Assembly (NCBI GenBank): GCA_942491885.1 | Contig: CALOCQ010000002.1 | Span: 310,001 to 374,000, forward strand | Direction of reading: 5' to 3' | Source of the DNA: CALBPI01 sp942491885 | Lineage (GTDB): Bacteria; Pseudomonadota; Gammaproteobacteria; Steroidobacterales; Woeseiaceae | Length of the DNA: 64,000 bases | Notes under the pieces: model-generated | The model's input: only the letters and a program-made list of their open reading frames with translations | Told to the model about the DNA's origin: nothing | Databases searched by the model: none | Shown: one piece after another, positions 16,465 to 25,226 of the stretch | Position numbering within the stretch: the first letter of the stretch is position 1 | How the letters are laid out: each line of letters begins with the position of its first letter | Made by a program: the position numbers and the translations under genes

Positions 16465-17511
16465 GTGGGTGAGCTGATTACATTAGCGCCGTGGGTTTTC
16501 TACGTTGGCGCGACACTGTTCGGGTTGCTGGTCGGCAGCTTCCTGAACGTTGTCATCTACCGTTTGCCAATCATGATGCAACGTCAGTGGGACGCCGAGC
16601 TTCTGGCCTGGCAGTCTCACAAGGCGGAGATCGCAAATGGTGAGGCCGCACAACGTGCCGCGAATGACAGCATCTATGCCGACCCCGACGAGACAATGAC
16701 AACACGCGTACTCGACGACGCAACCTTACAAAATGCGGCGCATTTGCAAGCCGTCGCCGAATCCGACGAAGCCATCAAAGCTGCGCCCGCCGAAGCTTCG
16801 CCCGAAACATTCAACCTCGCCACGCCCCGCTCGGCCTGCCCGAACTGTCAACGTCCGATAACGGCATTGGAAAATATTCCGATACTGTCGTGGCTGGCGT
16901 TACGAGGCCGCTGCCGCGGCTGCGCCAACCCGATCAGTGCCCGCTACCCACTGGTTGAAGCCCTGACCGGCGTGTTGACCCTCGCCGTCGCGCTGCGATT
17001 CGGCATCGGCGTCGAAGCGATAGCCGCCATTGTTCTGACCTGGTACCTGATCGCGTTGTCGGGCATCGACATTGATCACCAGCTGCTACCCGACACGATG
17101 ACACTACCATTGCTGTGGATGGGTCTGTTGATTTCGTTATTCGATGTCAGCGGTGCAACGCGACTGTTCATCGCGCCGGGCGACGCCATCGTCGGCGCGT
17201 TGGCCGGCTATCTGGTTTTATGGAGCGTCTACCAGTTATTCCGCCTGCTGACCGGCAAGGAAGGCATGGGCTACGGCGACTTCAAATTGCTGGCCGCGCT
17301 GGGCGCATGGCTGGGCTGGCAGTATCTTCCGCTGATCATCATTCTCTCCGCATTGGTCGGTTCTGTTTACGGCATCACGATGATCGTTCTGCGGCAACGT
17401 TCACGCGGCGTGCCTATGCCATTCGGCCCGTGGCTCGCAATGGCCGGATGGTTGGTACTGATGTACGGTGAGCGTATCAATACGTGGTACTTCGAGCTGC
17501 TTGGTCTCTGA
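16465..17511 (+). CDS. pilD: Prepilin peptidase / N-methyltransferase PilD with a long insertion
   Basis: Inner-membrane aspartyl protease that cleaves the leader from pilins and methylates the new N-terminal Phe. The start GLLVGSFLNVVIYRLP, the zinc-type Cys pairs CPNC and CRGC, and the two catalytic Asp regions (GIDIDHQLLPD and GYGDFKLL, the GxGD motif) are all present. The length is 348 aa against about 290 in P. aeruginosa. The difference is an Ala/Glu/Asp-rich insertion at about residues 45-110, before the first Cys pair. The start is GTG. coaE follows after 32 bases. Confidence 0.95.
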   Translation: MGELITLAPWVFYVGATLFGLLVGSFLNVVIYRLPIMMQRQWDAELLAWQSHKAEIANGEAAQRAANDSIYADPDETMTTRVLDDATLQNAAHLQAVAESDEAIKAAPAEASPETFNLATPRSACPNCQRPITALENIPILSWLALRGRCRGCANPISARYPLVEALTGVLTLAVALRFGIGVEAIAAIVLTWYLIALSGIDIDHQLLPDTMTLPLLWMGLLISLFDVSGATRLFIAPGDAIVGALAGYLVLWSVYQLFRLLTGKEGMGYGDFKLLAALGAWLGWQYLPLIIILSALVGSVYGITMIVLRQRSRGVPMPFGPWLAMAGWLVLMYGERINTWYFELLGL

Positions 17512-17543
17512 AGCATGCCCGTCGTCGCCGCAGGTGACGCAAC

Positions 17544-18179
17544 ATGAAACATCCGCAACGTTTAACAATCGGCCTGACCGGCGGCATCGCCTCCGGGAAA
17601 ACGGTCGTGTCCGATCGCCTGCAGCGAAATGGCGCCAGTGTCGTCGACACAGACGTCGTTGCACGCGAAGTCGTGGCACCGGGATCGCCGGGACTGGACG
17701 CGATTGCCCAACAGTTTGGCAGCGAATACATCGACAACAACGGCGAACTCGACCGGGCTCGCTTACGTGACCTGGTGTTTCGCCAGGCCGACGCGCGCGC
17801 CGCGCTCGAGGCCATCACACACCCGCTCATCCGCCAGCGATGTATGGCACTCGCGGGCGAGGCTAAAGGCCCCTATCTGGTTTTCGTAGTGCCGCTGCTG
17901 GTCGGGTCATCTTTCGTCGGACTGGTCGACCGCGTGCTCGTGGTTGACTGCCCAAGACACCTGCAATTGCAAAGGCTGATGGCACGCGATGCGGAAACGC
18001 AGGAAAGCGCGCAACGCATCCTGCAGGCGCAATCCGACCGGGCTAGCAGGCTCGCGATTGCCGATGACGTGGTGGTCAACGACAGCACGCTCGACGCGCT
18101 GCTCAGAAAAACCGATGCATTGCATGCGTTTTACCTCGCGCTCGCCGATCAGAGCGCAGCGGAAAACCGTGACGGCTGA
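17544..18179 (+). CDS. coaE: Dephospho-CoA kinase
   Basis: Last step of CoA synthesis: phosphorylates the 3'-hydroxyl of dephospho-CoA. The P-loop GGIASGKT lies at about residues 14-21. DTDVVAREV, the lid-region arginines and the family motif THPLIR are visible. The length of 211 aa is normal. It lies between pilD and zapD as in other gammaproteobacteria. Confidence 0.95.
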   Translation: MKHPQRLTIGLTGGIASGKTVVSDRLQRNGASVVDTDVVAREVVAPGSPGLDAIAQQFGSEYIDNNGELDRARLRDLVFRQADARAALEAITHPLIRQRCMALAGEAKGPYLVFVVPLLVGSSFVGLVDRVLVVDCPRHLQLQRLMARDAETQESAQRILQAQSDRASRLAIADDVVVNDSTLDALLRKTDALHAFYLALADQSAAENRDG

Positions 18180-18237
18180 ATTTGCGCTGAAATGGGCTAA
18201 GGCGCAAAATGGTGACAACTGAGTACACGGACAATGC

Positions 18238-19041
18238 ATGGTCTTCGTAGTTGAAAATGCGACCGACGCGCCGGGGCAAGCGTCCGCCGCGATCTATGAG
18301 CAACCGCTGAATGAGCGGATGCGGACATTTCTGCGCCTGGAATTCCTGCAACAGCAAACCGAACACCATTCGGCGGAGTCGAGCGATATCGCCACCCGGC
18401 AGGCGGTGAACGGGCTTCTGGAGATTGGCGCAATACTCACCCGCGGCGATGTGCGCAGCGAGGTACTCAAGGAGCTCGAGCGACAAATTGAGCAATTACA
18501 AGCATTTGCGGCCAACCCGAGTGTCGACCATTCGCGCGTGGACTCACTTGTGGACCAATTGCTGCAGTCTCGCGACGCGATCAATGCGATCGGACCACAT
18601 TACCTGCAGACGCTGAAAGACAGCGAATTTCTTAGTGCCATCAAGCATCGCAGTGCTATTCCGGGTGGAACCTGCGAATTCGACCTGCCGCTATACAGTC
18701 ACTGGCTGAGACGACCGTATCAGGAACGTCGCGCCGATCTGGATGGATGGTTAGCCGACGTGCGTGCGCTGTGCGACGGGGTTCGCCAGATCATGTGGCT
18801 GATCCGGCAAAGCGCCATACCGACCGACTATGTCGCCGAGGCCGGCATGTACCAGCATTCGATCAGCAAGGAAGTCAGCTGCAGAATGCTGCGCGTCAAG
18901 GTCAATGACGGGCAAGGCCTGTTCCCGGAAATCAGCGGCAGCCCGCAACGATTCACCATTCGATTTCTTGCGTGGCAGGATATCAATAGCCGACCAGCCC
19001 AGACCGACAAAAACGTCGCGTTTCAGCTAAGCATTTGCTAG
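18238..19041 (+). CDS. zapD: Z-ring associated protein ZapD
   Basis: Cytoplasmic FtsZ-binding protein (DUF1342) that bundles protofilaments. The family start YEQPLNERMRTFLRLEFL is preceded here by about 18 extra residues. SRVDSLVDQLL, KHRSAIPGGTCEFDLP and YHRWL-like SHWLRRPY are also recognisable. The length is 267 aa (247 in E. coli). The gene yacG, which usually follows, is absent. Instead the stop is 8 bases from the stop of convergent mutT. Confidence 0.92.
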   Translation: MVFVVENATDAPGQASAAIYEQPLNERMRTFLRLEFLQQQTEHHSAESSDIATRQAVNGLLEIGAILTRGDVRSEVLKELERQIEQLQAFAANPSVDHSRVDSLVDQLLQSRDAINAIGPHYLQTLKDSEFLSAIKHRSAIPGGTCEFDLPLYSHWLRRPYQERRADLDGWLADVRALCDGVRQIMWLIRQSAIPTDYVAEAGMYQHSISKEVSCRMLRVKVNDGQGLFPEISGSPQRFTIRFLAWQDINSRPAQTDKNVAFQLSIC

Positions 19042-19048
19042 CGGCGCG

Positions 19049-19444
19049 CTAGCGATCCCGCAGTTCGCGCACCAGCGCTGCATTAGCTTCAAGAAAATCA
19101 ACCTCTGCCAGCGCCGCACGCGCACACCAACGCACCTGCTGACCTTCGCGGCCATGCGGCTCTCCGCGCCAGTCATCGACTAACAGGAACTGCAGATGGA
19201 CACGAGTCGCAGGATAGTCATGCGTCATCGCCATCAACGGCGAGGTTGCCAGCACATCAATGCCTAGCTCCTCATTCAGCTCGCGCACCAATGCAGCATC
19301 GGCGGATTCGGCCGACTCGATCTTGCCGCCGGGAAATTCCCACAGGCCTTCCCCGTGCTTGTCCGCGGGGCGTTGCGCGATCAAAACCGCGTCGTCGCGT
19401 GTCAGCACACCGGCGACGACCGAAATCTCACGAATACCCGGCAC
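19049..19444 (-). CDS. mutT: 8-oxo-dGTP diphosphatase MutT (Nudix)
   Basis: Sanitises the nucleotide pool by hydrolysing 8-oxo-dGTP. The Nudix box GX5EX7REUXEEXGU is intact, starting GGKIESAES and ending RELNEELGI. WEFPGGK precedes it. The 131 aa match the single-domain form (129 in E. coli); the fused thiamine-phosphate synthase domain found in P. aeruginosa is absent. It starts 12 bases after the secA stop on the same strand. Confidence 0.93.
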   Translation of the reverse strand: MPGIREISVVAGVLTRDDAVLIAQRPADKHGEGLWEFPGGKIESAESADAALVRELNEELGIDVLATSPLMAMTHDYPATRVHLQFLLVDDWRGEPHGREGQQVRWCARAALAEVDFLEANAALVRELRDR

Positions 19445-19456
19445 GCGGAATATCAG

Positions 19457-22219
19457 CTAGCTGAGTGCGCCGTGGCACTGCTTGTACTTCTTGCCGGAGC
19501 CGCAAGGGCATGGCTGGTTGCGCCCGACCTTCGGTTGCTCACGTTTGAACGTCTCTGCCGTGGCGGGTGCCGGCTCCTGCTCGCGCTGCGCGCCGCCGCC
19601 AAGATGTGGCGCTTCCGCGTGCTGGAACTTTAACGCGCGTGCGGCGCGTTGCCGGGCTTCCAGTTCGGCAATTTCTTCTTCGCTGCGAATTCTGATTCGC
19701 GCGAGCTTGGTGACAGTTTCACGCTTGACCGAATCAAGCATCGCCGCGAACATCTCAAAGGCTTCGCGCTTGTATTCCTGCTTGGGGTTTTTCTGCGCAT
19801 AGCCGCGCAAACCGATGCCCTGGCGCAAATAGTCGAGCGCGGCAAGATGTTCTTTCCAGTCGAGATCGAGTTGCTGCAGCATTACCGCTTTCTCGAGTTG
19901 GCGCATCGTCTCCTGGCCGATTGATTCGGTCTTGCTGGCGTAGGTCGAGTCGACCGCGGCCTGCACTTTCTCGCGAACCGAGTCGGCGTTCATTTTGGTA
20001 TCAGTTCTGAGCCACAACCCAATATCCAGGCTGATACCGAAATCGGAATCCAGCGCGACAGCGAGGCCGGCCGGGTCCCATTGTTCATCAATACTGTTGG
20101 GCGGGAAGTACTCATCAATGATCTTATCGACCACTTCGGCGCGAATCTCAGCGACGGAATCCGACACGTCGTCGGCTTCCATCAACTCGGTGCGTTGGTG
20201 ATAGACGACTTTGCGCTGCTCGTTGGCGACATCGTCGTATTCCAGCAACGACTTGCGCATATCGAAGTTATGCGCTTCGACCTTACGCTGGGCTTTTTCG
20301 ATCTGGCGGGTTAGCAGCCCGCTTTCTATAGCCTCACCCTCGCGCATGCCTACGCGCTGCAGCAATGCCTTGGTGCGATCGGGATCGCCGAAAATACGCA
20401 TGAGATTGTCTTCCATAGACAGGAAGAAGCGGCTGGAGCCCGGATCACCCTGACGACCGGAGCGGCCGCGAAGCTGGTTGTCGATACGACGCGACTCGTG
20501 GCGTTCGGTGCCGACAATGTGCAGCCCGCCGGCTTCGAGCACTGCGTCGTGCCGCGACTGCCAGTCCGCGCGCAACTTGTCACGCTCGTCATCCGTGACG
20601 TCTTCGCCAAGCTCGCGTTGCTCCGCATCGAGGTTGCCACCGAGTACGATATCCGTACCGCGGCCGGCCATGTTGGTCGCAATCGTAATTGCGCCCGGGC
20701 GCCCTGCCTGCTCGACGATCTTCGCCTCACGCTCATTCTGTTTCGCGTTGAGCACTTCGTGGCTAATGCCCTGCTTCTTCAGTGCGTTGGACAGCAATTC
20801 GGAGGTTTCGATGGACGTCGTACCGACGAGCACCGGCTGCTTGCGCTCACGGCAGTCAACAATGTCTTCGGTGATCGCAGCAAATTTGTCCTGCTGAGTC
20901 AGAAATACAAGATCCGGGCGGTCATCACGGATCATCGGACGATGCGTCGGGATGACCATCACCTCAAGACCGTAAATCTGCTGGAATTCGAACGCCTCGG
21001 TGTCCGCGGTGCCGGTCATGCCCGACAGCTTGTCGTAAATCCGGAAGAAGTTCTGGAAGGTAATTGACGCAACCGTCTGGTTCTCTTCCTTAACAAACAC
21101 GCCTTCTTTTGCCTCGATAGCCTGGTGCAGGCCATCGGACCAGCGCCGGCCCGGCATGGTGCGCCCGGTGAATTCGTCGACGATGACGATTTCGCCGTTC
21201 TGCACGATGTACTCGTTGTCGCGGGTATAGAGATTGTGAGCGCGCAGCGCAGCGGTCAGATGATGCATCAACCGGATGTTGCCGGCATCGTAGAGGCTCT
21301 GGCCCGGCTCGATCAGGCCCGCTTTGGCCATCAGATCCTCAGCACGCTCATGGCCCTGTTCGGTCAGATGCACCTGTTTGGATTTAGCGTCCAGCGTGAA
21401 ATCGCCGCGCTCCTCTTCGGATAACTCCGGCTCAGGACCCCGCATGTTCATCGGGTCGGGCTGGGCGTCCTCAACTTCCTGCAACTTCAGCTTGGGCACA
21501 AGCTTGTTAATGCGCACGTAGAGATCGGTTCCCTGCTCTGACGGTCCGGAAATAATCAACGGCGTGCGCGCCTCATCGATCAGGATCGAGTCAACCTCAT
21601 CGATGATCGCGAAACTCAGGTCACGCTGAACGCGATCCTGCAGAGAAAATGCCAGGTTGTCGCGCAGGTAATCGAAACCCAGCTCATTGTTGGTCGCATA
21701 GGTAATGTCAGCCGCATACGCCGCGCGCTTGTCTTCGGTGACCATGCCGCTCTTGGCGACACCGACCGTCAAACCAAGCATTTCGTAAACGGGACGCATC
21801 CATTCGGCATCACGCTCGGCGAGGTATTCGTTGACCGTTACGACATGCACACCGTTGCCATCGAGTGCGTTCAGGTAAGCCGCACACGTCGCCATCAGGG
21901 TCTTACCCTCACCTGTGCGCATCTCGCCGATATCGCCGTTGTGCAGCACCATCGCGCCAATCATCTGAACGTCGTAGTGACGCATGCCGAGTGTCCTGTC
22001 CGCCGCTTCGCGAACCAGCGCGAATGCCTCGACCAGCAGATCGTCCAGTGATTCACCCTCAGCGTGACGCTTGCGTAACGCATCAGACTTGCTGCGCAAT
22101 TCGTCGTCTCGAACTTCGCGCAACGAATCTTCGAGCGCGGAAATACGATCCGCAGTTTTTTGATACTTAGCCACCAGCCGCTGATTGCGACTGCCGAAAA
22201 TTCGCGAAAACAAAGCCAC
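19457..22219 (-). CDS. secA: Preprotein translocase ATPase SecA
   Basis: Motor of Sec-dependent protein export at the inner membrane. Walker A MRTGEGKT, DEVDSILIDEARTPLIISGP, the preprotein cross-linking domain, TNMAGRGTDIVLGG and HESRRIDNQLRGRSGRQGD are all present. The C-terminal zinc/SecB-binding tail has CPCGSGKKYKQCHG. GTG 22219 was chosen because it gives the family start VALFSRIFGSRNQR and has GGGAG six bases upstream; the frame is open to another GTG at 22258. This gives 920 aa. No secM-like gene precedes it; the upstream gene is an M23 peptidase. Confidence 0.97.
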   Translation of the reverse strand: MALFSRIFGSRNQRLVAKYQKTADRISALEDSLREVRDDELRSKSDALRKRHAEGESLDDLLVEAFALVREAADRTLGMRHYDVQMIGAMVLHNGDIGEMRTGEGKTLMATCAAYLNALDGNGVHVVTVNEYLAERDAEWMRPVYEMLGLTVGVAKSGMVTEDKRAAYAADITYATNNELGFDYLRDNLAFSLQDRVQRDLSFAIIDEVDSILIDEARTPLIISGPSEQGTDLYVRINKLVPKLKLQEVEDAQPDPMNMRGPEPELSEEERGDFTLDAKSKQVHLTEQGHERAEDLMAKAGLIEPGQSLYDAGNIRLMHHLTAALRAHNLYTRDNEYIVQNGEIVIVDEFTGRTMPGRRWSDGLHQAIEAKEGVFVKEENQTVASITFQNFFRIYDKLSGMTGTADTEAFEFQQIYGLEVMVIPTHRPMIRDDRPDLVFLTQQDKFAAITEDIVDCRERKQPVLVGTTSIETSELLSNALKKQGISHEVLNAKQNEREAKIVEQAGRPGAITIATNMAGRGTDIVLGGNLDAEQRELGEDVTDDERDKLRADWQSRHDAVLEAGGLHIVGTERHESRRIDNQLRGRSGRQGDPGSSRFFLSMEDNLMRIFGDPDRTKALLQRVGMREGEAIESGLLTRQIEKAQRKVEAHNFDMRKSLLEYDDVANEQRKVVYHQRTELMEADDVSDSVAEIRAEVVDKIIDEYFPPNSIDEQWDPAGLAVALDSDFGISLDIGLWLRTDTKMNADSVREKVQAAVDSTYASKTESIGQETMRQLEKAVMLQQLDLDWKEHLAALDYLRQGIGLRGYAQKNPKQEYKREAFEMFAAMLDSVKRETVTKLARIRIRSEEEIAELEARQRAARALKFQHAEAPHLGGGAQREQEPAPATAETFKREQPKVGRNQPCPCGSGKKYKQCHGALS

Positions 22220-22296
22220 AAAAGGCTCCCAGGCAAAAAGAATGGAACGAGCCAACACGCATTGCGTGCCGGCCCTGGAGAATGCTCGTTATTTTA

Positions 22297-22311
22297 GGCG
22301 GTTCGACCGCC
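22297..22311 (-). repeat. Hairpin in the secA leader
   Basis: GGCGGT-CGA-ACCGCC (minus strand) is a perfect 6-bp stem followed by TAAAAT, about 78 bases before the secA start. It could be an attenuator or a terminator of the upstream M23 gene. Confidence 0.4.
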
Positions 22312-22325
22312 GATAGAAACCATTG

Positions 22326-22368
22326 TCCGCCAACTGTATAGCAGATAGGTTGGGCGCCATTTGGCGGA
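22326..22368. repeat. 8-bp inverted repeat flanking a candidate secA -10
   Basis: TCCGCCAA (22326-22333) and TTGGCGGA (22361-22368) are perfect inverted copies separated by 27 bases. The enclosed minus-strand sequence contains CTATACAG, a possible -10. It could be an operator or a long hairpin in the M23-secA gap. Confidence 0.4.
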
Positions 22369-22409
22369 TTTCAAGGTGGAAACAGCGGTTTGCGCGCTGC
22401 AGCTTACGA

Positions 22410-23339
22410 TCAGCGCGTTTTGGCGCGAATGAAGTTCAGCGGATTCTGCACCTGACCGTCTTTCAGTACTTCGAAGTGCAGGTTCGGGCCCGTTGCGCGC
22501 CCGGTCGATCCCATGTAGCCGATCAGCTGACCTTTGCTCACTTCCTCACCGACCACGACGGTATTCTCGGCGTTGTGCGCATACCGCGTGATGTAGCCAT
22601 TGCCGTGATCGATTTCGACCATCGTGCCGTAGCCGTAGCGATTGCCGGAGTAGGTAACAACGCCGGATGCGACTGCGGAGATCTCCGCCGATGCCTTACC
22701 CGCGAAATCAATGCCCTTGTGGCGGGCCTTCTTGCCGGTGAACGGGTCGGTACGCGTGCCGAAGTAGGATGATATCCATCCACCTTCGACCGGACGGCCT
22801 TGCGGTTTAATGAGCTCCGACAGGTTACGCGTCAGCAACACACTTTCAAGCACACCAAGCTGGCGCGCACGATCCTCGATCTGCACGCCGAGCCCGTCGA
22901 GCTGTGCGACCAGCCCCGACTCATCCATATCGGTGAAATATTCTGTTTCTTCGGGACCACCGATCGGCGGTACCGTCTGGAAATCAAACTCGCCGTCTTC
23001 GAGACCGGCCATTTCCGTTAAGCGTTGGCCCAGCGCGTCGAGGCGAACAACATGCGCGTTCATCTGACCGATGCGGATCGCGAGGGCATCAAGGGTGTCC
23101 TGCGCGTTGCGCTGAGCAACTTCGAGCGTGGCCTGTTGTCGGTCCAGATCGGCCCGCAACTCTTGCATATTCGCCGCGTCAGCAACACCGCCCTTCTGTA
23201 AGGCAAGCCCGTAGCCGGCACCGAAAACCAATGCGCCAACAAGGCCGAAGACACTCAGCGTGGCCGTCAAAAAGCCGGCCGACGTCAGTTTGAACTGGCG
23301 TGGGCCCCGGGTTCCGTTACGAAAAATGACGACGTTCAT
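22410..23339 (-). CDS. M23-family (LytM-domain) peptidase, membrane anchored
   Basis: Periplasmic peptidoglycan endopeptidase or amidase activator. A short basic N terminus is followed by a membrane segment (about residues 23-48), a coiled-coil-like region (about 55-110) and a C-terminal LytM domain (about 205-300). Zinc ligands His and Asp are seen in RHKGIDFAG and the last His in NLHFEV. The first His of the family HxH pair is Asn here. The length is 309 aa. A homologue stands next to secA in P. aeruginosa (PA4404). Whether it cuts peptidoglycan or regulates another enzyme cannot be decided from sequence. Confidence 0.9.
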   Translation of the reverse strand: MNVVIFRNGTRGPRQFKLTSAGFLTATLSVFGLVGALVFGAGYGLALQKGGVADAANMQELRADLDRQQATLEVAQRNAQDTLDALAIRIGQMNAHVVRLDALGQRLTEMAGLEDGEFDFQTVPPIGGPEETEYFTDMDESGLVAQLDGLGVQIEDRARQLGVLESVLLTRNLSELIKPQGRPVEGGWISSYFGTRTDPFTGKKARHKGIDFAGKASAEISAVASGVVTYSGNRYGYGTMVEIDHGNGYITRYAHNAENTVVVGEEVSKGQLIGYMGSTGRATGPNLHFEVLKDGQVQNPLNFIRAKTR

Positions 23340-23674
23340 TGCGTTTGTGCTGCACCAAAATATCGGGCCAAGCCCGTTGTTTTACCAAAATTCTTGCGGC
23401 GGTGCTGCACTAAATCGGCTTTGGGAATGATCGCGGGGCATCAACCCCGGCCTGATTCCCGACCGTCTGTCAGCAGCGCCGCTGTCGTGGGACCGTTTCG
23501 CCAATGGCGGAATTCGTCCTGTAGACCGGTCGCTTTGCGTCCCCGCTTTCGCCGGGTTTGCCCTGTGACTTCAACGGACTATGCGTGTCGGCGTCGTACA
23601 AAACAATCGACCGGTTCTCAAAGTGGTAGCATCAGCGTTCAGCCTGAGACCCAGTTCACGAAAAACCGCGATCA
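23340..23674. other. 335-base divergent intergenic region (M23 gene / dciA)
   Basis: No gene recognised. It must contain the start signals of two divergent genes. A small hairpin CGGGC-CAA-GCCCG at 23364-23376 lies in the M23 leader. I see no convincing -35/-10 pair on either strand. The 94-aa open frame across it (23394-23678, plus) has no family resemblance and is not called. Confidence 0.5.
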
Positions 23675-24007
23675 ATGACCACTAAACCTCTGAAATCCTT
23701 GCTGGAAGATGGCTCCAGCCCGCTAAATCGCCTCGTTTCGCGCGCCAGCGCGATGCAAAGCCTCTGCGATGTCGTCACCGATAGTGTCGATGCAGACCAT
23801 GCCAGCCACATCACCGACGTCAATGTCAGCGAAGAGAATGTTCTGGTTGTCGTCGCTGACAGCGCGGCGTGGGCCGCACGTTTACGATTCCAGACCGATG
23901 CGCTGTTATCCGCGGCGCGTGCTCACGGCATTCAAGCCGCCCAGTGCAAAGTCAGAGTCAGACCTGTCAGGCAAACACCGGGGCCGGATAAGACACCGGG
24001 GCGCTAG
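23675..24007 (+). CDS. dciA: DUF721 protein, DciA-type DnaB helicase loader
   Basis: DUF721 proteins of the DciA type load the replicative helicase in bacteria that lack DnaC; this is family knowledge. The domain spans about residues 15-95 (SRASAMQSLCDVV and WAARLRFQTDALL). The length of 110 aa is short for the family. It sits between the M23 gene and lpxC as in Pseudomonas, on the opposite strand. Its last 41 bases overlap the 3' end of lpxC convergently. Confidence 0.8.
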   Translation: MTTKPLKSLLEDGSSPLNRLVSRASAMQSLCDVVTDSVDADHASHITDVNVSEENVLVVVADSAAWAARLRFQTDALLSAARAHGIQAAQCKVRVRPVRQTPGPDKTPGR

Positions 24008-24875
24008 TCGCCTCGCCGTAGGTCGCGATTTCGTAGCACTTAGCGTCGGCCAGAACTGCCCGCACCAATTTGTTGTTTAAATCGTGGCCGGATTTATAAG
24101 CGGTGTATTCGCCGATCAGGCTATGGCCCAGCAAATACAGATCGCCGACGGCATCGAGCACCTTGTGCTTGACGAATTCATCGTCATAGCGCAACCCGTT
24201 TTCATTAAGAATCCGGTAATCATCCAGTACGATCGCGTTGTCCATGCTACCGCCCAACGTCAGACCGCGTTCACGCAGTGCCTCAATATCACGCATGAAA
24301 CCAAACGTGCGCGCGCGACTGACCTCGCGCAAGAACGCTGTCGATGACAGATCCAGGCTGATATGTTGGCGCTGCTTGTTAAACACCGGATGGTTAAACG
24401 AAATTCCGAAGTTGATGCGAAAACCGTCGTAGGGTGCGAGCTCGGCCCACTTGTCGCCGTCCTCGACTCTGACTTTGCGCGTAATCCGCAGCAGCTTCTT
24501 GGCCGCATCCTGCTCTTCAATACCGGCGGATTGAATCAGAAATACGAATGGCGCGGCGCTGCCGTCCATAATCGGTACTTCCGGTGCGCTGATATCAACG
24601 AATAAATTATCGATACCGAGCGCAGATACCGCCGACAGCAAATGCTCGACGGTTGCGACCTTGTTTTCGCCCTCAAACAGGTTCGTCCCCAGCATAGTCT
24701 CGCGCACACGCCGGCCATCGGCGGGAATATCAACCGGCGGCTCGAGATCGACGCGACGGAATACGACACCGGTATTGACCGCGGCAGGTCGCAGCGTCAT
24801 GTAGACCTTTTCGCCTGTGTGCAGACCGACGCCCGTGGCGCGGATACTTGTCTTTAACGTTCTTTGTCGCAGCAT
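23967..24875 (-). CDS. lpxC: UDP-3-O-acyl-N-acetylglucosamine deacetylase LpxC
   Basis: Committed zinc-dependent step of lipid A synthesis. Family motifs are TGVGLHTG, TVEHLLSA with zinc ligand His78, APEIPIMDGSA-like PEVPIMDGSA, SRARTFGFM, and HKVLDAVGD with further ligands. The frame is open to 25016, but ATG 24875 gives the canonical start MLRQRTLK and 302 aa (305 in E. coli). It follows ftsZ on the same strand, separated by a 351-base gap with a strong hairpin. The C terminus overlaps convergent dciA by 41 bases. Confidence 0.97.
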   Translation of the reverse strand: MLRQRTLKTSIRATGVGLHTGEKVYMTLRPAAVNTGVVFRRVDLEPPVDIPADGRRVRETMLGTNLFEGENKVATVEHLLSAVSALGIDNLFVDISAPEVPIMDGSAAPFVFLIQSAGIEEQDAAKKLLRITRKVRVEDGDKWAELAPYDGFRINFGISFNHPVFNKQRQHISLDLSSTAFLREVSRARTFGFMRDIEALRERGLTLGGSMDNAIVLDDYRILNENGLRYDDEFVKHKVLDAVGDLYLLGHSLIGEYTAYKSGHDLNNKLVRAVLADAKCYEIATYGEATSAPVSYPAPVFA

Positions 24876-25171
24876 TACAACAGCGCCCCAACGCGGCGAA
24901 TAGCGGCCGCATGATCTTGAGTCAGACAGGGTTAACGCGTCTAACTTTTTGAAAATACTTAATAAATTGCGCTTTTTCAGCGCGCTTGAGTGCCGCGGAC
25001 CGATACATGCTGGCACCGGCGCAGGCGACTTGTTGTATTTGCGCCAGATTTTTGCCGCAAATCCACACGTCGTTCATAGCGAAATCAACGACTTGTAACC
25101 TGATGGTAACGTAAAATTCACACACCACCAAGCATTTTTTGTGTGCTGCAACAATTCAATAGTGAACGGTT
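24876..25171 (-). other. lpxC upstream region, no gene recognised
   Basis: AT-rich leader between the ftsZ hairpin and the lpxC start. It presumably holds the lpxC promoter, but I cannot fix -35 and -10 boxes. A 69-codon frame (25131-24922, minus) is open through it but has no recognisable ribosome site or family. Confidence 0.5.
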
Positions 25172-25216
25172 GCAGCATGGCACGCGCCGGGTGAGTGGCG
25201 ACGCGTGCCATGCTGC
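25172..25216 (-). terminator. 15-bp perfect hairpin after ftsZ, without U-tract
   Basis: GCAGCATGGCACGCG (25172-25186) and its exact complement (25202-25216) flank a 15-base loop, starting 10 bases after the ftsZ stop. No T-run follows on the minus strand. The most likely role is the end of the dcw transcript. Confidence 0.7.
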
Positions 25217-25226
25217 CCGCGACCGG

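Noticed and set aside
24922..25131. 69-aa minus-strand frame in the ftsZ-lpxC gap
   Set aside because: Possible small protein, but no Shine-Dalgarno sequence and no family; more likely leader sequence of lpxC.
24876..25171. Possible -35/-10 pairs for lpxC
   Set aside because: Several A/T-rich hexamers exist but none has acceptable spacing and match together.
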